From assembly GCA_022539475.1 (NCBI GenBank), contig VCMS01000072.1, positions 124,001 through 188,000 of the forward strand: 64,000 nt of DNA, in the 5' to 3' direction. Under the pieces are notes generated by a model. The model worked only from the letters and a program-made list of their open reading frames with translations. It had not been told where the DNA came from and did no database searches. Positions 22,300-34,052 of the stretch are shown piece after piece. The position numbers and the translations under genes are program-made. How positions within the stretch are numbered: position 1 is the stretch's first letter; each line of letters opens with the position of its first letter. The DNA is from Gracilaria domingensis (taxonomy: Eukaryota; Rhodophyta; Florideophyceae; Gracilariales; Gracilariaceae).

Positions 22300-22542
22300 A
22301 CATGTTTTACGCAATATTTCCGTAACTGCAGGCGTTTTTCAGTATTAATTGCTTCGTAAACTTTTTTCCCAATATTGGGCCAGTAGGTGCTGCTTAGAAA
22401 AGAAAATGCCCACAAAAAAATCAATCAGCTACTAATGGCTTAATACATTGCAATTCATTATAATTTACCGTTGCACTTCCAGTGACTTGGTTTTATGTTA
22501 ATCCAACTAGACAGAAAACTTTATACGTACGAAAACATTAAT

Positions 22543-22547
22543 AAAAC
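22543..22547. repeat. Target-site duplication AAAAC, left
   Basis: Identical to 34048-34052 directly outside the other LTR. A 5-bp duplication is typical for Ty3/gypsy integrases. Confidence 0.9.
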
Positions 22548-23117
22548 TGTAGTATAGCTCGGTCGGATCAACGGGGGCGCTACAAGACCAAGTGGTGACG
22601 TCACGGGCTTTCGGGTACGTGTTTCTACTGTACCACGTGGGACGCTAAGCGCAGGCTTAGCAAGGACTAATTAGTTTATTTTCATTAATTTAGAATTAAT
22701 ATTTACTAGGTAGTGTAGATATGTGGCCGGGGTGGTGCACCATAAATGCACCTCCCGGTGGCCCACGTGGCACTAGGCCCGTGAGACCGGAGTGGCGCTC
22801 GAGTGTACTAAACCCCCGAGACGCCGACCTCCCACACCAAGTGGTAAAGTCAAGCACCAACTAGGCTCATTCGACACCAGTTCGGTTCTACAGTCACCAA
22901 TTGGTAAGTCTAGCGGTCCTCTATTAGTTTTGCTGGCCTCGAGGGTGATACGTGCCTGCCGCACACCAGTGCAGGCGTATTTACCACTTGGTCACCGTGC
23001 TCTACAGGCAACAGCGGGTGCTGCCGACCTATTAAATGTCAGGCGTTTCATTCCTCCGCAGGGTCGAGCCCACGCAGGACTCCCCACTCACAGCTCGCAC
23101 CGATGGGTTATACCACA
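22548..23117 (+). repeat. 5' LTR
   Basis: A 570-bp long terminal repeat starting TGTAGTATAGC and ending TTATACCACA. It matches 33477-34047 with about 5% differences. It holds an AT-rich patch at 22670-22712 that could carry the promoter, and six copies of CCANNTGG. One copy differs in its centre between the LTRs (CCAATTGG here, CCACTTGG there) while its arms are kept. Confidence 0.95.
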
Positions 23118-23122
23118 TACTT

Positions 23123-23140
23123 TGGTCTCCCGACTTAGAA
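23123..23140 (+). promoter_or_regulatory. Primer-binding site
   Basis: TGGTCTCCCGACTTAGAA begins 5 bp after the LTR. TGG pairs with the CCA end of a tRNA, and the rest would pair with its acceptor and T stem. The tRNA species was not identified. Confidence 0.6.
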
Positions 23141-23387
23141 TTTGTGGAAAACCAAGTGGTTTTGGAAAGGGAGGATTTGGAAGTCACGAGATACCCGAGT
23201 GGTTTGGTTCCCGTTGCCGAAGCAATTTGCTCCGACACCAGTTACCTAAATGGAGAAACGGGGCGTGCGTCACTCGAAAAGGGCGCCGAGCGCTCCACCA
23301 AGTGGCCACCCCGTACGGAAATCAGTGTCCTACCCGGTGTTGGATAACCCGGAGAACCTGATTCGGAAGGAACGCCCACCGAGGTGA

Positions 23388-25517
23388 AAGAAGGTAGACC
23401 GAGAGGCTGGGGGCCCCTCGACCCTTCCCCGGGCTGACCAAGTAAACGGAGGAGCAGGCTCTGCAACGGAGGAGCCTGCTCCTGTAACAACCCCAGTGGT
23501 AGACCAAATGGAGGTGCCAGTCGGGCCGCGACTGGACCTGGACGAGGTCACCCGAGTGGTAGTTGATCGAACCTCCCAGAAGGTCCTCGACAAGGTACCC
23601 GTGGTGATGTTACAGTACCTAGAGAACGAGGTACGAGGACACATCGACCGATTGGTTATGCTGGCTCTGCAGCAGCAGGGGGCTAAGCTTCAACCTGAGA
23701 TGATGGCCCAGGCCGCCCTCATGAAGCATGCTCCCTTGCCAGCTGTAGATGCCACGAAACCACTTGGTACTCTCCATCCTACCCTTCCTACACAACCGAT
23801 TGGTGAAGGATTTATTGACCGCATGGGGAAAGGGGCAGAGCCTCCTGGCATGGAGGGCCCGAGGTACGTATACTTCCCCCAACCCACTGGTGTAGCTCTG
23901 TCAGGACCAAATGGTGAAGACCCTGACGGAGATTCGTCGAGCTCAGGAGACGAGCGTCGACGTAAACCAAATGGTAAGAAGAAGAAAAAAAAAGGGGAAA
24001 GAGAAGGAGTCGCCGGTTGGACTCGGACTCTTCGTCCTCAGGCACCGATTCGCATTCGTCAGGAGACGACGACCGTAAAGGTTCACGAGGCAAGAGGAAG
24101 GACTCTCGCCAGAAGAAAGGAAAGAATGCCCGCAAGGGTAAGACCGAAAGGTATAATGATTCGGACACAACTTCCGACGAATAGACTGACCTAGAGGTGC
24201 TTACACCGCTTAACGACTTATTCACCAAAGCGGTTGACTATCGTACCTATAGGTTGGAGAACAGGCAGGCTGTGTATACCAAAGAAGTAGCTCAGAAGAT
24301 AACGAAGCATCATAGGAAGCTTTCGCTTCCAACCGGGTGAGACTCGCTTTAGCGGGGATGACCATATGGCGATCATTGATTTCCTTCAAAGGTTCAAGAT
24401 CGCTTGTGACCAGAATGGATTTTCAGAGGCAGCAGCCATGCGGTTGTTTCAATTCTACCTAACTGGTCAAGCTGGAGCGTTGCTCCATAGCCGCCTCCAA
24501 GGAAACACCATGGCGGTGGACGAAGACGAAACGGAAATGTTGACGACATACCCACAATTGGTTAACTTTCTACTGGAAACCTAAGCGACCGATGAGGTAA
24601 TTCAGGAGGCGTACTCAGAGATGCTTGCGTACCGCCAGCGCGCGGGACAAACCGAATTGGAATTCGCTCGCTCCCTGTGGGCATTAGCCTCCCGCTGTGG
24701 GAGTATCTTTACTACCAAGAGGTTGAAATCGATGTACGTCGACAACGAGGCGAAATCTATCCGATCACAGGTAGGTAAATACCTAGCCACCAACCGCACG
24801 GTTGACTACAACGCACTTGCCTGACATGCACAGGGGCTAGGTGACACCGTCCGGTCAGGCGCCAGGAAAGACTCCGCACCACTTGGCAAACCATCGAAGG
24901 AGAAAGGAAAAACCAGGCAGTCAGTGTTTGACGTAGAGGAAGAGGAGACCACTACGGATGAGGCATCCACACAGTACGCCTCCCAGGGTCACACAGTCTA
25001 CTTGGTGCATGCACAACCGACAACTAGATCGCACGGTAACACCTCTTGGTCCAGCTCGCTATCCAGCGAGCCACCCTCGAGGCAAACCTCAGCTCCACCA
25101 TCACAGGTATCCGTACCGGTCAGTCCGGCTCTAGCGGTGCCATTCAACCAATATGTTGATAGAGGACCACCCCCGCAGCAACGGAGTGTAGCACCGACTG
25201 GAGGTCGTCCCCCATCACGCGCGCCGTCGCTCGCGATAAAGGACCCCACAACCGGTAATCTCCTATGTTGGTTCTGTTTATCCCCTCACCACTTGGCAAC
25301 AGCGTGCCCGAGTGTAGCTCCGCAGAACAGGAACGCTCTCCTGACTGATAGCCAGCAGAACCACCAGGATATATTTGGGCCTACAGCGCGGAGCACAGGC
25401 ACGGGACACGCAAATGCGCGCCCCAATGCAGCCACACCTCATCAGGTACACATCATTACGGAGCAGGACCAAACGGAGTCTGCCCCGCAGGCGGAAAACG
25501 CCGAACAGTTGGGATAG
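23388..25517 (+). pseudogene. Gypsy gag, broken
   Basis: Structural polyprotein that forms the particle and packages RNA. The frame carrying DQMEVPVGPRLDLDEV is open from 23388. It is lost at an A-run near 23990, where the next frame gives DSDSSSSGTDSHSSGDDD and, past a TAG at about 24182, LTPLNDLFTKAVDYRTYRL. It returns near 24310 with a capsid-like segment (FSGDDHMAIIDFLQRFKIAC, LFQFYLTGQAGALLHSRL). In-frame stops follow at about 24582 (TAA) and 24822 (TGA). A CCHC zinc knuckle, CWFCLSPHHLATAC, is encoded near 25269-25310. The start codon is uncertain. It overlaps the pol frame near 25375-25517, so a programmed frameshift may once have linked them. Confidence 0.8.
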
Positions 25518-28500
25518 GGGCTCCCCCAACTGTCCGAATGTAGAAGGCCTTCCAGAACCAAGTGGTGCAAGTATGGACAATTACCCATTGGTTACAGAAG
25601 AAGAGAGCCTCATGGATGGCACCGAACCCATATGCTTCCTCACGCATAGTAACTATAAGGTAAACGTCAGCCTCGGGTTTACTTCTAATCACTTGGTACC
25701 ATGCGTCACTGTCCTGGACACCAGGGCAGGACCTAATCTGGTGAATGCCAAACTACTAACTAACAGACAACTTAATAAGCTTCAGCCATGTACATTAACT
25801 AACCCTCTGGTTGACGCCAATAACAGACCATTAACCGTCATGGGCGCGCTTACCATAATGGTATTGATTGACACCATGAAGTTCCGAGTCCGTTTCATAG
25901 TCGTAAATCAACTGGCAACAGACTGTATCCTCGGGACGACCTTTATAGACCAGCACGTCAGAGCGATTTTCCTACGCTCTAAGACGGTGCAGTTCCACAA
26001 TGGTCCTCGTATCGCCATCGTTGGTAACCACAAGGGTGCCTCTCCCACGGGGAAAAGCATTCGCCACCAACCCGTTCCGGAAAATACAGTCTCCAACAAG
26101 GTGCGACTGGCAAAAGCGGTAACGATACCGCCTATGAACCACTTGGTAGTGAAAGTGACATGCCAACAACCTGGTTCGTTATCTAGTCAGAACTACTCAG
26201 GGTTGGCCGAACGACATATGACCTTAATGGCAAATGGTATAGTCGATAACATACCAACAAAACCGTTTCAGGTCTACCTCAGTAACTTCAGCAACCGCCC
26301 GGTTAAGTTGCCAAAGCACACCGTAACTGGTCTGGCATCACTGGCTGCTCGTACGATCTTTACGATCAAACCGCAATGGTCCCACGAGGTCGTGGAGTGT
26401 AAGAAGGGGGGAGGCAGTGCCAATTCGCCGCAAACAGACCATATGGTGCAGCGACTAGCTGAGCAAGAAGATCCGAAACTGGAGCTCGACCCAGTGACCA
26501 ATTGGAAAACGGAAGTAAATATAGGACTTGAAGGGGAAGAGCTCAGAGCTCGGATCCTCGGACTCTTGGAGCCATTCAGTGCCATGTGGTCTGGTAAACT
26601 GGGAGCCATTAAGGCCACCCAGCATAGGATTGACCTCAAACCAGACTCCCGTCCCATTCACCAACAGCCATACCGCGCGGGACATAAGCCCCGTGAGGTA
26701 GAGCTGGAGGAGGTGGAACGGATGCTCCGCGAGGGGGTTGCAGAGCCAGCAAACTCGGAATGGGCTAGTCCCGTAGTGCTAGTCCAAAAACGAGGAGAGA
26801 CCCGTATGAGGTTCTATATTGACTACAGAAAGCTCAACGCCGTAACGGTGAGGGACTCATACCCCATCCCGAGGATGGACGAATGCATCCACTCCCTAAT
26901 AGATGCGAACATATTCACCACACTGGACGCGAACTGCGGCTACTGGCAGATCGAAATACCAGAGGGTGATCGTGATAAGACTGCGTTTACATGCCATGCA
27001 GGCCTGTATCGCTTCTTACGTATGCCCTTCGGTTTGCAAAACGCCCCAGCTACCTTCCGAAGAGCATTAGACATCATACTGTCTAAGGTGAAGTGGACAA
27101 CCGCATTGGTATACATAGATGACGTAGTCATCTACTCGCGATCCATTGAGGAATACTTCTCACACGTCCAAGTGGTATTGCGGTTGCTACAGGAGGCAGG
27201 CTTGACACTCAAACTCCGAGAGCGTATGTTCTTCAACCAAGAGGTAGAGTACCTAGGGCATACAATTAGCCCCGGGAAACTCAAAGTGACCAAACGGAAT
27301 ATCCCAGCGGTACAGGAAGCGAAGCTCCCTACGTCGCAGACGGACATACGATCCTTTATAGGTCTATGTAACGTCTATCGGCGGTTCATTAAGGGTTTTG
27401 CAAAGATAGCTGCACCCCTGAACCGGAGGTTGCAGAAGGGGCAACCCACACACTTCGACCACTTGGAAGAAGACGAGTTAGAGGCTTTCCACACACTGAA
27501 AACAGCGCTTTTCTCCCCACCGGTACTGGCACTGCCCAAAACGGGACTCCCGTATACGCTGGACACAGACGCGTCGGACGCCCAAATAGGTTGCTGCCTC
27601 ATGCAGGAACAGGAAGATGGCAAGCTCGCACCAATTGGGTACTGGAGTAGAGCTCTGAACCAAGCAGAGCAGAACTATACCGTAACGGAGAAAGAATGCT
27701 TAGCGGTTGTTTGGAGTATGCTCATGCTACGTCCTTACCTATATGGTGTGCGCTTCACGCTTCGAACGGATCATGACTCCTTGAGGTGGATACTAGGGTT
27801 AGCGGACGCACTGGGTCGTATGGCCCGATGGTGCCTAAGACTCACGGAGTTGACTACGATGTGCAGTACCGCCCCGGGGTCAAGCACCGAGTGGCGGATG
27901 CAATGTCCCGGTTGAATACCGAAGGATTGGACATTGACCCAGTGGACGACGACATTCCATGTTTTACAATAAAATCAGCGAACCACGAGGTCAAGGAAGT
28001 TCTGGAGGGATACTGGCATGATGACAGTGCGTACCAAGTGGTAGTGGAGACTCTCCTCCCTGTGGAAGAAGGAGAACACGCTCCAATCACCCGTGAGGAA
28101 TTCCTACGCGAACAATCGGCAGATAGGTTGTGCAAAACGCGCGCTGACGTAATAAGAAAGAAGGATTCTCAGTTTGACGTCGACCACAATGGGTACCTCA
28201 TCAGACGCTCACCTTTAGACGGAGCTCTCCAGAAGGTCGTACCTGAGTCATTAAGACAAAGGGTGTTGTATTTGTCACACAACCCAAGGCTTTCGGGACA
28301 CCCTGGAGCCACAAGGTTGTATTATACCCTTCGGAGGCAATTCTACTGGCCGCACATGGCTAACGACGTATATACCTATGTGGTTCAGTGTAATTCGTGC
28401 ATTAAGACCTGAGGTGGTGTGAGGAAGCACAGGAAGTACCTGAAGCTATTCCCGGCGGCGGGGCCGCTGGAATTCGTCGCGATCGACATACCGGGGCCCC

Positions 28501-29807
28501 TGCCAAAGACCTCGGAGGGTTTTCGCTTTGTAGTAGTCATAACCGATAGGTTAACGAAGCTCACCAGGGCCATACCCCTGAAGAACCAAACGGCAACGAC
28601 ACAGGCGACAGCCTTCTTGGAGGACTTGGTCTACCCATACGGTGCTCCTATATACCTACTGACCGATAATGGTTCGAACTTAGCTTCCAAGTTCTTTGAG
28701 GCGGTTTGCACCATGCTAGGGGTCAAACACTACTTCACCACGGCCTATCATCCGCAAACAAACGGCCAAGTGGAACGGTTCAATAAGACCCTAGTGGCAC
28801 GCCTACGGCACTATGTCGAAGAGCACCAAACCACATGGTCAGAATACGTGCAACCATTGACATATGCGTACAACCTCCACGTCCACAGGGTCCCCCAAAC
28901 AACCCCGTTTGACCTGGTACTTTCACGAACACCACACGGCATTATCGTCCAGCTCGGACCCGACCGCTTGGAAGCGGCAGGGACACTCACAACTGCGAAG
29001 GTGAAGCGAAACATACTCCGGAAGTTACGCGCCGCTTTGGCTGCTGCCAAAGTCAAAATGACAGCAGCTCAAGAACGGTGTAAAGCAGATTATGACCGAA
29101 CGGTGAGCAGAGTAACCAAAGTGGTAGCGGGAGACATGGTCTTCATCGACGTACCACCAAAAGGTAAGCGACCGACCCCAGCGGAAATGGAGGAAGACAT
29201 TCGCATTGAGGAGGATATCAATTCCAAACTACTACCCAAGTCGACGGGACCATATGAGGTGATTTGCTTCGATGAGCATACCGCTACGGTCATAATGGAT
29301 GGCTTGGAGAACACCGTCTCCATCAACAGGATTGCCAAGGCCGCACAAATGACGGCACCGCATACACAACCAATAGGTGAGCCAACTCAGAGGGAAAGGC
29401 AAAGGGACCAAACGTCTTCCATAGCCCCTCCTCCGACGAGTCGGGCGAGCGATCAACCTTCCACCAGGGCCGTAACGGCTGACCCGACGACCCAAGAGGC
29501 ACAGGAGATCGAGCCACTGCGAGACCAACAGGTCACGCCACCCACGGAGAGCCACGCCCCCCACGACCAAACGGAAGAGTCACACCCTCAAGTAGACACT
29601 CAGGAGTGTGTTATTAACACCATTGTAGGTCACGAACTCACCACAAATGGTATCCGCTACAGGGTAAGATGGTACGGATGGTCGTCAGAGTACGACTCTA
29701 TGGAACCACCAGGTCATATCCCTAACAATTTCATCATCCGATACTGGCGCAAACAGGGGCGAACGCCCCCACCAACTGGTACTGCTTCGCGTGGTACGCG
29801 TCGCTAA
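25518..29807 (+). pseudogene. Gypsy pol: protease, RT, RNase H, integrase, chromodomain
   Basis: Nearly intact enzyme polyprotein. The protease motif is LDTRAGPNLV, where family members have D-T-G: the Gly codon at 25723 is AGG (Arg), which should abolish activity. Reverse transcriptase spans about 26650-27260 with RFYIDYRKLN and YIDD at 27112-27123. RNase H starts at DTDASDAQIG near 27560. One frameshift occurs near 27850. The integrase has its HHCC zinc region (LSHNPRLSGH...CNSC) ending at a TGA (28410), then the catalytic triad D (28484), D (in LTDNGSN) and E (in GQVERF). A chromodomain (YRVRWYGWSSEYDSMEP) closes the protein near 29605-29760, marking a chromovirus-like lineage that targets modified histones. 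Confidence 0.92.
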
Positions 29808-29986
29808 GGAGAGGGGGGTTTGTTTAAGCCTTTGAACGCCAAACGCCACATGAAATGATAACTAGCCTAACAGGAAAAGGGAACCAGATCATAACGCACA
29901 ACGCAAGACACTTTATTAGTCAAAGACGGGCCCACAAGCGATAACCACTGGGTAACCGAGGAGGCCTTGGAAGACCCACGGCCACG

Positions 29987-31107
29987 TCAGCGTCCACGAC
30001 TGGTTCCACGACCGCGACCACGTCCACGGGAGGTCCAACGTGACGAAGCGGAACCCCCACGGCCAGGGGACACGGACATAGGTCCGGCGGAGCTTCCGGC
30101 CCCGCCGCTAGCCGCGCTCGCTGGCGCACCACCACTTGGTAATGAAGCAGAAGCAGCAGGCTCCGCGGGGTTACCGCTGCTAACTACCGGCAAGGTGTTC
30201 GCAGGACCAGTAGGTGGATGGAAGGAAGGCGGCAAGCTAGCCGGAGGAATACCACTAGAGGCCGGTTTAGGAGCAAGACCGCTGGACGGCCCTGCACCAG
30301 GGGCCAGACCAGGAGGCGCTCCAACTTCCGAAGGTCCAGAACCAGCACCTGTCATCGGAGCGCTGGACGACGACGGAAGCGGACCCGAACGGAAACCAGT
30401 TTGGAAACCACTTGGTGCTCCCGCCCCAGTACTTGCTGGAGGAAGAGGAACGTTATGAGGACCAAGCAGTGTATGAAAGGGTGCGGAAGGATTGGCACCA
30501 GGAGGTCCACCAGGCGGTTGAAACGTACCAAGGCCACCAAAGCCTACCATCGGGGTCGCAGGCTGCTGCGACGCAGGAGCGTACGGGTTGAAACCTTTCC
30601 CAGGGGGTCGATGTAGCGGCGCGTGACCTTCCACGAGATCGCTCAACTGACCAACATAGGCTGTCATCTCACGGTAGAGATTGCGCTGAAAGTAGTCGCG
30701 GAACTGCCGCAGCTCGCTAGTGCGCCGCTTGTGGTGAGCGACTACCGGGAGCAAGTTGGTGAGAGTATTCACAGCGGTGAGGATGTCATTTGGACCAAGA
30801 GGGTTGAAGTGCACCATCGAGGCGTGGTTGAGACGAGCCAGGGCGCTTCGTATCGCGCCACTATCACCACCAGGGGGTACCGGGTTCACCGGAAGCGACT
30901 GGAAACCAATCCGAAGAGGCCCCTGGGAGGCCCGTCCGGGAGGATGAGCAGCTGCCTGAGGGTCTGCTGGACCACTTGGGACAGGCACAGCACGCTAGTC
31001 AGAGGAGTGGCTTGTACGGGCGCCGACGGAGGCAACGCGGGGGACTCATAGTTCTCGGCAGCCACCATCACGGTATCTTCATTACCAAATGGGTCTTCGC
31101 CAGCCAT
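29987..31107 (-). pseudogene. Antisense gene B inside the gypsy element, frameshifted
   Basis: Minus-strand frame from ATG 31107 (MAGEDPFGNEDTVMVAAEN), shifted once near 31000, then open to TGA at 29987, about 370 residues in total. A helical segment (LTAVNTLTNLLPVVAHHKRR, RQFRDYFQRNLYREMTAYVG) is followed by a long Gly/Pro/Ser/Ala-rich stretch and an RG-repeat end (RGRGRGRGTSRGR), which often binds nucleic acid. I do not recognise the family. It points away from the 3' LTR, opposite to gag-pol, so it must be read from an internal or 3'-LTR-side antisense promoter if it was ever expressed. Confidence 0.5.
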
Positions 31108-31215
31108 GTGCTGCTATTGGAGAGCCACGATGCTATGAACCTCCGGGTCGTAGACATCCCAACCATGTTCAGGCCCCCAACTGTGGTTACTGACCGCCTT
31201 AAGGGAGCTTTCCAA

Positions 31216-32715
31216 CTACTTCGCTGTATATTTGGTGCCCCCAACGATCTTGGAGAGCCCTATGGCACGAATGTGGCCGACCACATCATTGGGAATGTTG
31301 AAGATGCGACCAACTGGTTGAGTTCCGCTGATCCCAACAGACTTGTCAGGGCAGCGCGTGTCCCAAGTCACACCTTCCACGGACGCCTGAAGGGCGAGGA
31401 TAGCCACCATAACGGCCCACTCGCTGCGCGCGACCGACCAAAAGACATATGCGTTGTTCCTCTCGAGGGAGGTGCTACTACCAAAGAACCCAAGTACCGG
31501 CGGGGTCGGCACTTCCAGCCACTGACATACTTCAAAGTGGTCCCACCAAGAAGGTCGATTGACATACCATGCCCGGCGGTTCTGGTCGCTCTGTGACGAA
31601 TACTCAACGTTGTGGAACAGAAACATTGTCCGCGTACGGTTGTTACGGTGACGAACACGGCTCTTTGCCATCGCGTCGGTCGCCCACCTCCCATGGTGAG
31701 TCCAATAATTGGTATCTAAAGGGCGCTCAAACGCGACGTACTCCAGATCGATCTCGAGGTGTGTAGCAGGTTCGTCCAAGAGGTGAAGGATATCTATCAA
31801 ACGGCGGAAGTAGTAGACCTCCCCATCGCAGCGGATGAAGGGGAGATCCGACGGTATGGCCACGGGGATGTAGTATCGGAACTTCGTGTGCCGCTGTCGC
31901 GCGTGGAAACACTGTTGTCGACCGACCCGGCTCTGTTTCCCGCCCTAGCGCGGTGGAGGCGGCGCCATAGGCCCCGCTTTCAACCGTCGACAATCCCAAC
32001 GGGCAATCGTAGTATACTGCGTGAGACCCATGTGGCGGAACCGCAAGGGGCAGAAGGAGGAACTGATGTAGAAAGGCCAGTTCCCCAGAGCGACCAATTC
32101 GGCAGAGATATCGGCAAAGCGTGCACCATAGTGGGCATGCGGCTGCCCGTTCTATCTGTTAAAGTCATGAAGATTCCGCTGTTGAGCTTTCACCGTACCG
32201 GTGACCGCAAGAGGATTGACGTTGCTCGGACCGGCGAAGGCCGCAAAAGGATCATACCCACCGCGACCGTACGGGTCTTGACGAGAGCGTGTACTCGACC
32301 GCGTGCTAGGCTTGGAGATGCCCCCGCCACGGCCGCGCGCTACCCCAGGGGTCTTGTCGGAAATTCTCGACCGGACGACAGCGGTTTCGCGGACCGAGCG
32401 GTTGGCCTCCAGTGAGGGGGAAACTTCAGAAGCAGAATATCTCTTTATAGGGTCGTAGTACGGCTCCTCCATTACCAATTGGTTGGCCACCACAGAAGCC
32501 TGAGCGCCCGATGGAACGGACACGGGTGTACCGGCCTGGGACGGCAGACAAAGCTGCGAAGAATCAACCACGTGGTAACTCGATTGAAACGGCGCTGTCT
32601 CACCCCCGTGGTCTGCCACATTGGGAGGGGCGGGAGCGACACTCTCTTCAGCACCGCCTTCACGGCATTCGAACGTCATTGACCACCCCGTTGGGGAAGC
32701 TGGTCGATCACCCAT
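31216..32715 (-). pseudogene. Antisense gene A inside the gypsy element, three amber stops
   Basis: One minus-strand frame from ATG 32715 (MGDRPASPTGWSM) runs 500 codons to 31216. The interruptions at 32152, 31945 and the end at 31216 are all TAG. The first third is Ser/Pro/Arg-rich with an RGRGGG patch. The remainder looks like a folded domain rich in Trp, Tyr and Phe (FRYYIPVAIPSDLPFIRCDG, YYFRRLIDILHLLDEPATHL, SWWDHFEVCQWLEVPTPP). No known retroelement domain was recognised. It is followed directly by antisense gene B, and the two may have been one gene. Confidence 0.5.
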
Positions 32716-33464
32716 GAGGTATGAAAGGCGCGAGGTGGAGCGGGAGCGTGCCACGGAGGATACCAACCGCGAAGGAGAAACCGGAGCGAAGGTAAGACAG
32801 ACAGTAGAAAACGAGAACACCACCAATTGGACGACCAAACGAGACTTGAAGGGCCACGGAGAAAGGGCAAGCCGCTCGAGTGAGCTGACACACAGTGAGA
32901 AGGACCAGATTGGTGCGCCGATTAAGCGGGTTCCGTGAACAAGAGAGGCCACAACCACCCCAGAAGGAGCCCCAGGGACGAAAGAGGACCAAGCTGGTAA
33001 CGAAGGATAGGAACCATACCACGAGGGAGCGGCGTGCCGATCGGTTGACAACTGCGAACCCCACCGACGGGAAGCACGAGACCAAATGGTAAGCCGGTAC
33101 TAAGCCGTCCAGGGAGAGGACGGATAGGCGGAAGTGAGACGAGGGGCTCCTCCGGTAGGAGCCAAAGGGGTGAAAACAACCACGTGGTACCGCGCACGAC
33201 AGGATCAGCCTGAATGATCGCGTTCCGCGGTTTCTCGTTCCAATACCACAAGGAAGGTAAGGGACGATCGCACATACCGCACGGGGGGGCACTGCAACGC
33301 GAGTAATGGCGCTACAGTGCATGTTGCGGACCAAATCAAACGCCGCGCCACCTTCGCGTCATCGCGAGACGCGCCGTGTGCCAGGCGACGTGCACCAACG
33401 ACCCTTTGGTGAAAAGGCGGCAAACGCCGTGAGGGTTCCACAGCCACGGTGCGTGCCTGTCGGT
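32716..33464. other. Gypsy region between antisense gene A and polypurine tract
   Basis: About 750 bp without a convincing coding region on either strand. It holds further ACCANNTGGT palindromes (33081, 33179). It would contain the promoter of the antisense genes, if they have one. Confidence 0.4.
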
Positions 33465-33474
33465 AGGAAGGGGG
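33465..33474 (+). promoter_or_regulatory. Polypurine tract
   Basis: AGGAAGGGGG two bases before the 3' LTR, the expected primer for plus-strand DNA synthesis. Confidence 0.75.
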
Positions 33475-33476
33475 TC

Positions 33477-34047
33477 TGTAGTATAGCTCGATCGGATCAA
33501 CGAGGGCGCTACAAGACCAAGTGGTGACGTCACGGGCTTCCGCGTACGTGTGTTTACTGTACCACGTGGGACGCTAAGCGCAGGCCTGGCAAGGACTAAT
33601 TAGTTTATTTTCATTAATTTAGAATTAATACTTACTAGGTAGTGTAGATATGTGGCCGGGGTGGTGCACCATAAATGCACCTCCCGGTGGCCCACGTGGC
33701 ACTAGGCTCGTGAGAGCCGGAGGGGCGCTCGAGTGTACTAAACCCCCGAGACGCCGACCTCCCACACCAAGTGGTAAAGTCAAGCACCAACTAGGCTCAT
33801 TCGACACCAGTTCGGTTCCAAAATCACCACTTGGTAAGTCTAGCAGTCCTCTATTAGTTTTGCTGGCCTCGAGAGTGATACGTGCCTGCCGCACACCAGT
33901 GCAGGCGTATTTACCACTTGGTCACCGTGCACTATAGGCAACGGCGGGAGCTGCCGACCTATTAGGTGTCACGCGTTTCATTTCTCCACAGGGTCGAGCA
34001 CACGCAGGGCTCCCCACTCACAGCTCGCACCTATCGGTTATACCACA
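33477..34047 (+). repeat. 3' LTR
   Basis: A 571-bp partner of 22548-23117, starting TGTAGTATAGC and ending TTATACCACA. It is followed by the AAAAC target duplication at 34048-34052. Confidence 0.95.
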
Positions 34048-34052
34048 AAAAC
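34048..34052. repeat. Target-site duplication AAAAC, right
   Basis: Matches 22543-22547 on the other side of the gypsy element. Confidence 0.9.

Larger units (their letters stand above)
22548..34047 (+). mobile_element. Complete Ty3/gypsy LTR retrotransposon with chromodomain and antisense block
   Basis: An 11.5-kb insertion with TG...CA LTRs at both ends, a 5-bp duplication AAAAC outside each LTR (22543-22547 and 34048-34052), a primer-binding site, a polypurine tract, gag with a CCHC knuckle and a PR-RT-RNase H-integrase-chromodomain pol. Between pol and the 3' LTR lies about 3.6 kb that is open mainly on the minus strand. By eye the two LTRs differ at roughly 30 of 570 positions (about 5%), so the insertion is not new. 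gag and pol carry scattered stops and frameshifts. The element is studded with the palindrome ACCANNTGGT. Confidence 0.95.

Noticed and set aside
31216-32715. Nuclear code in which TAG encodes an amino acid
   Set aside because: The intact KH gene (stop at 11099-11101) and the Plavaka-like gene (62398-62400) both end in TAG, and other relics carry all three stop codons.
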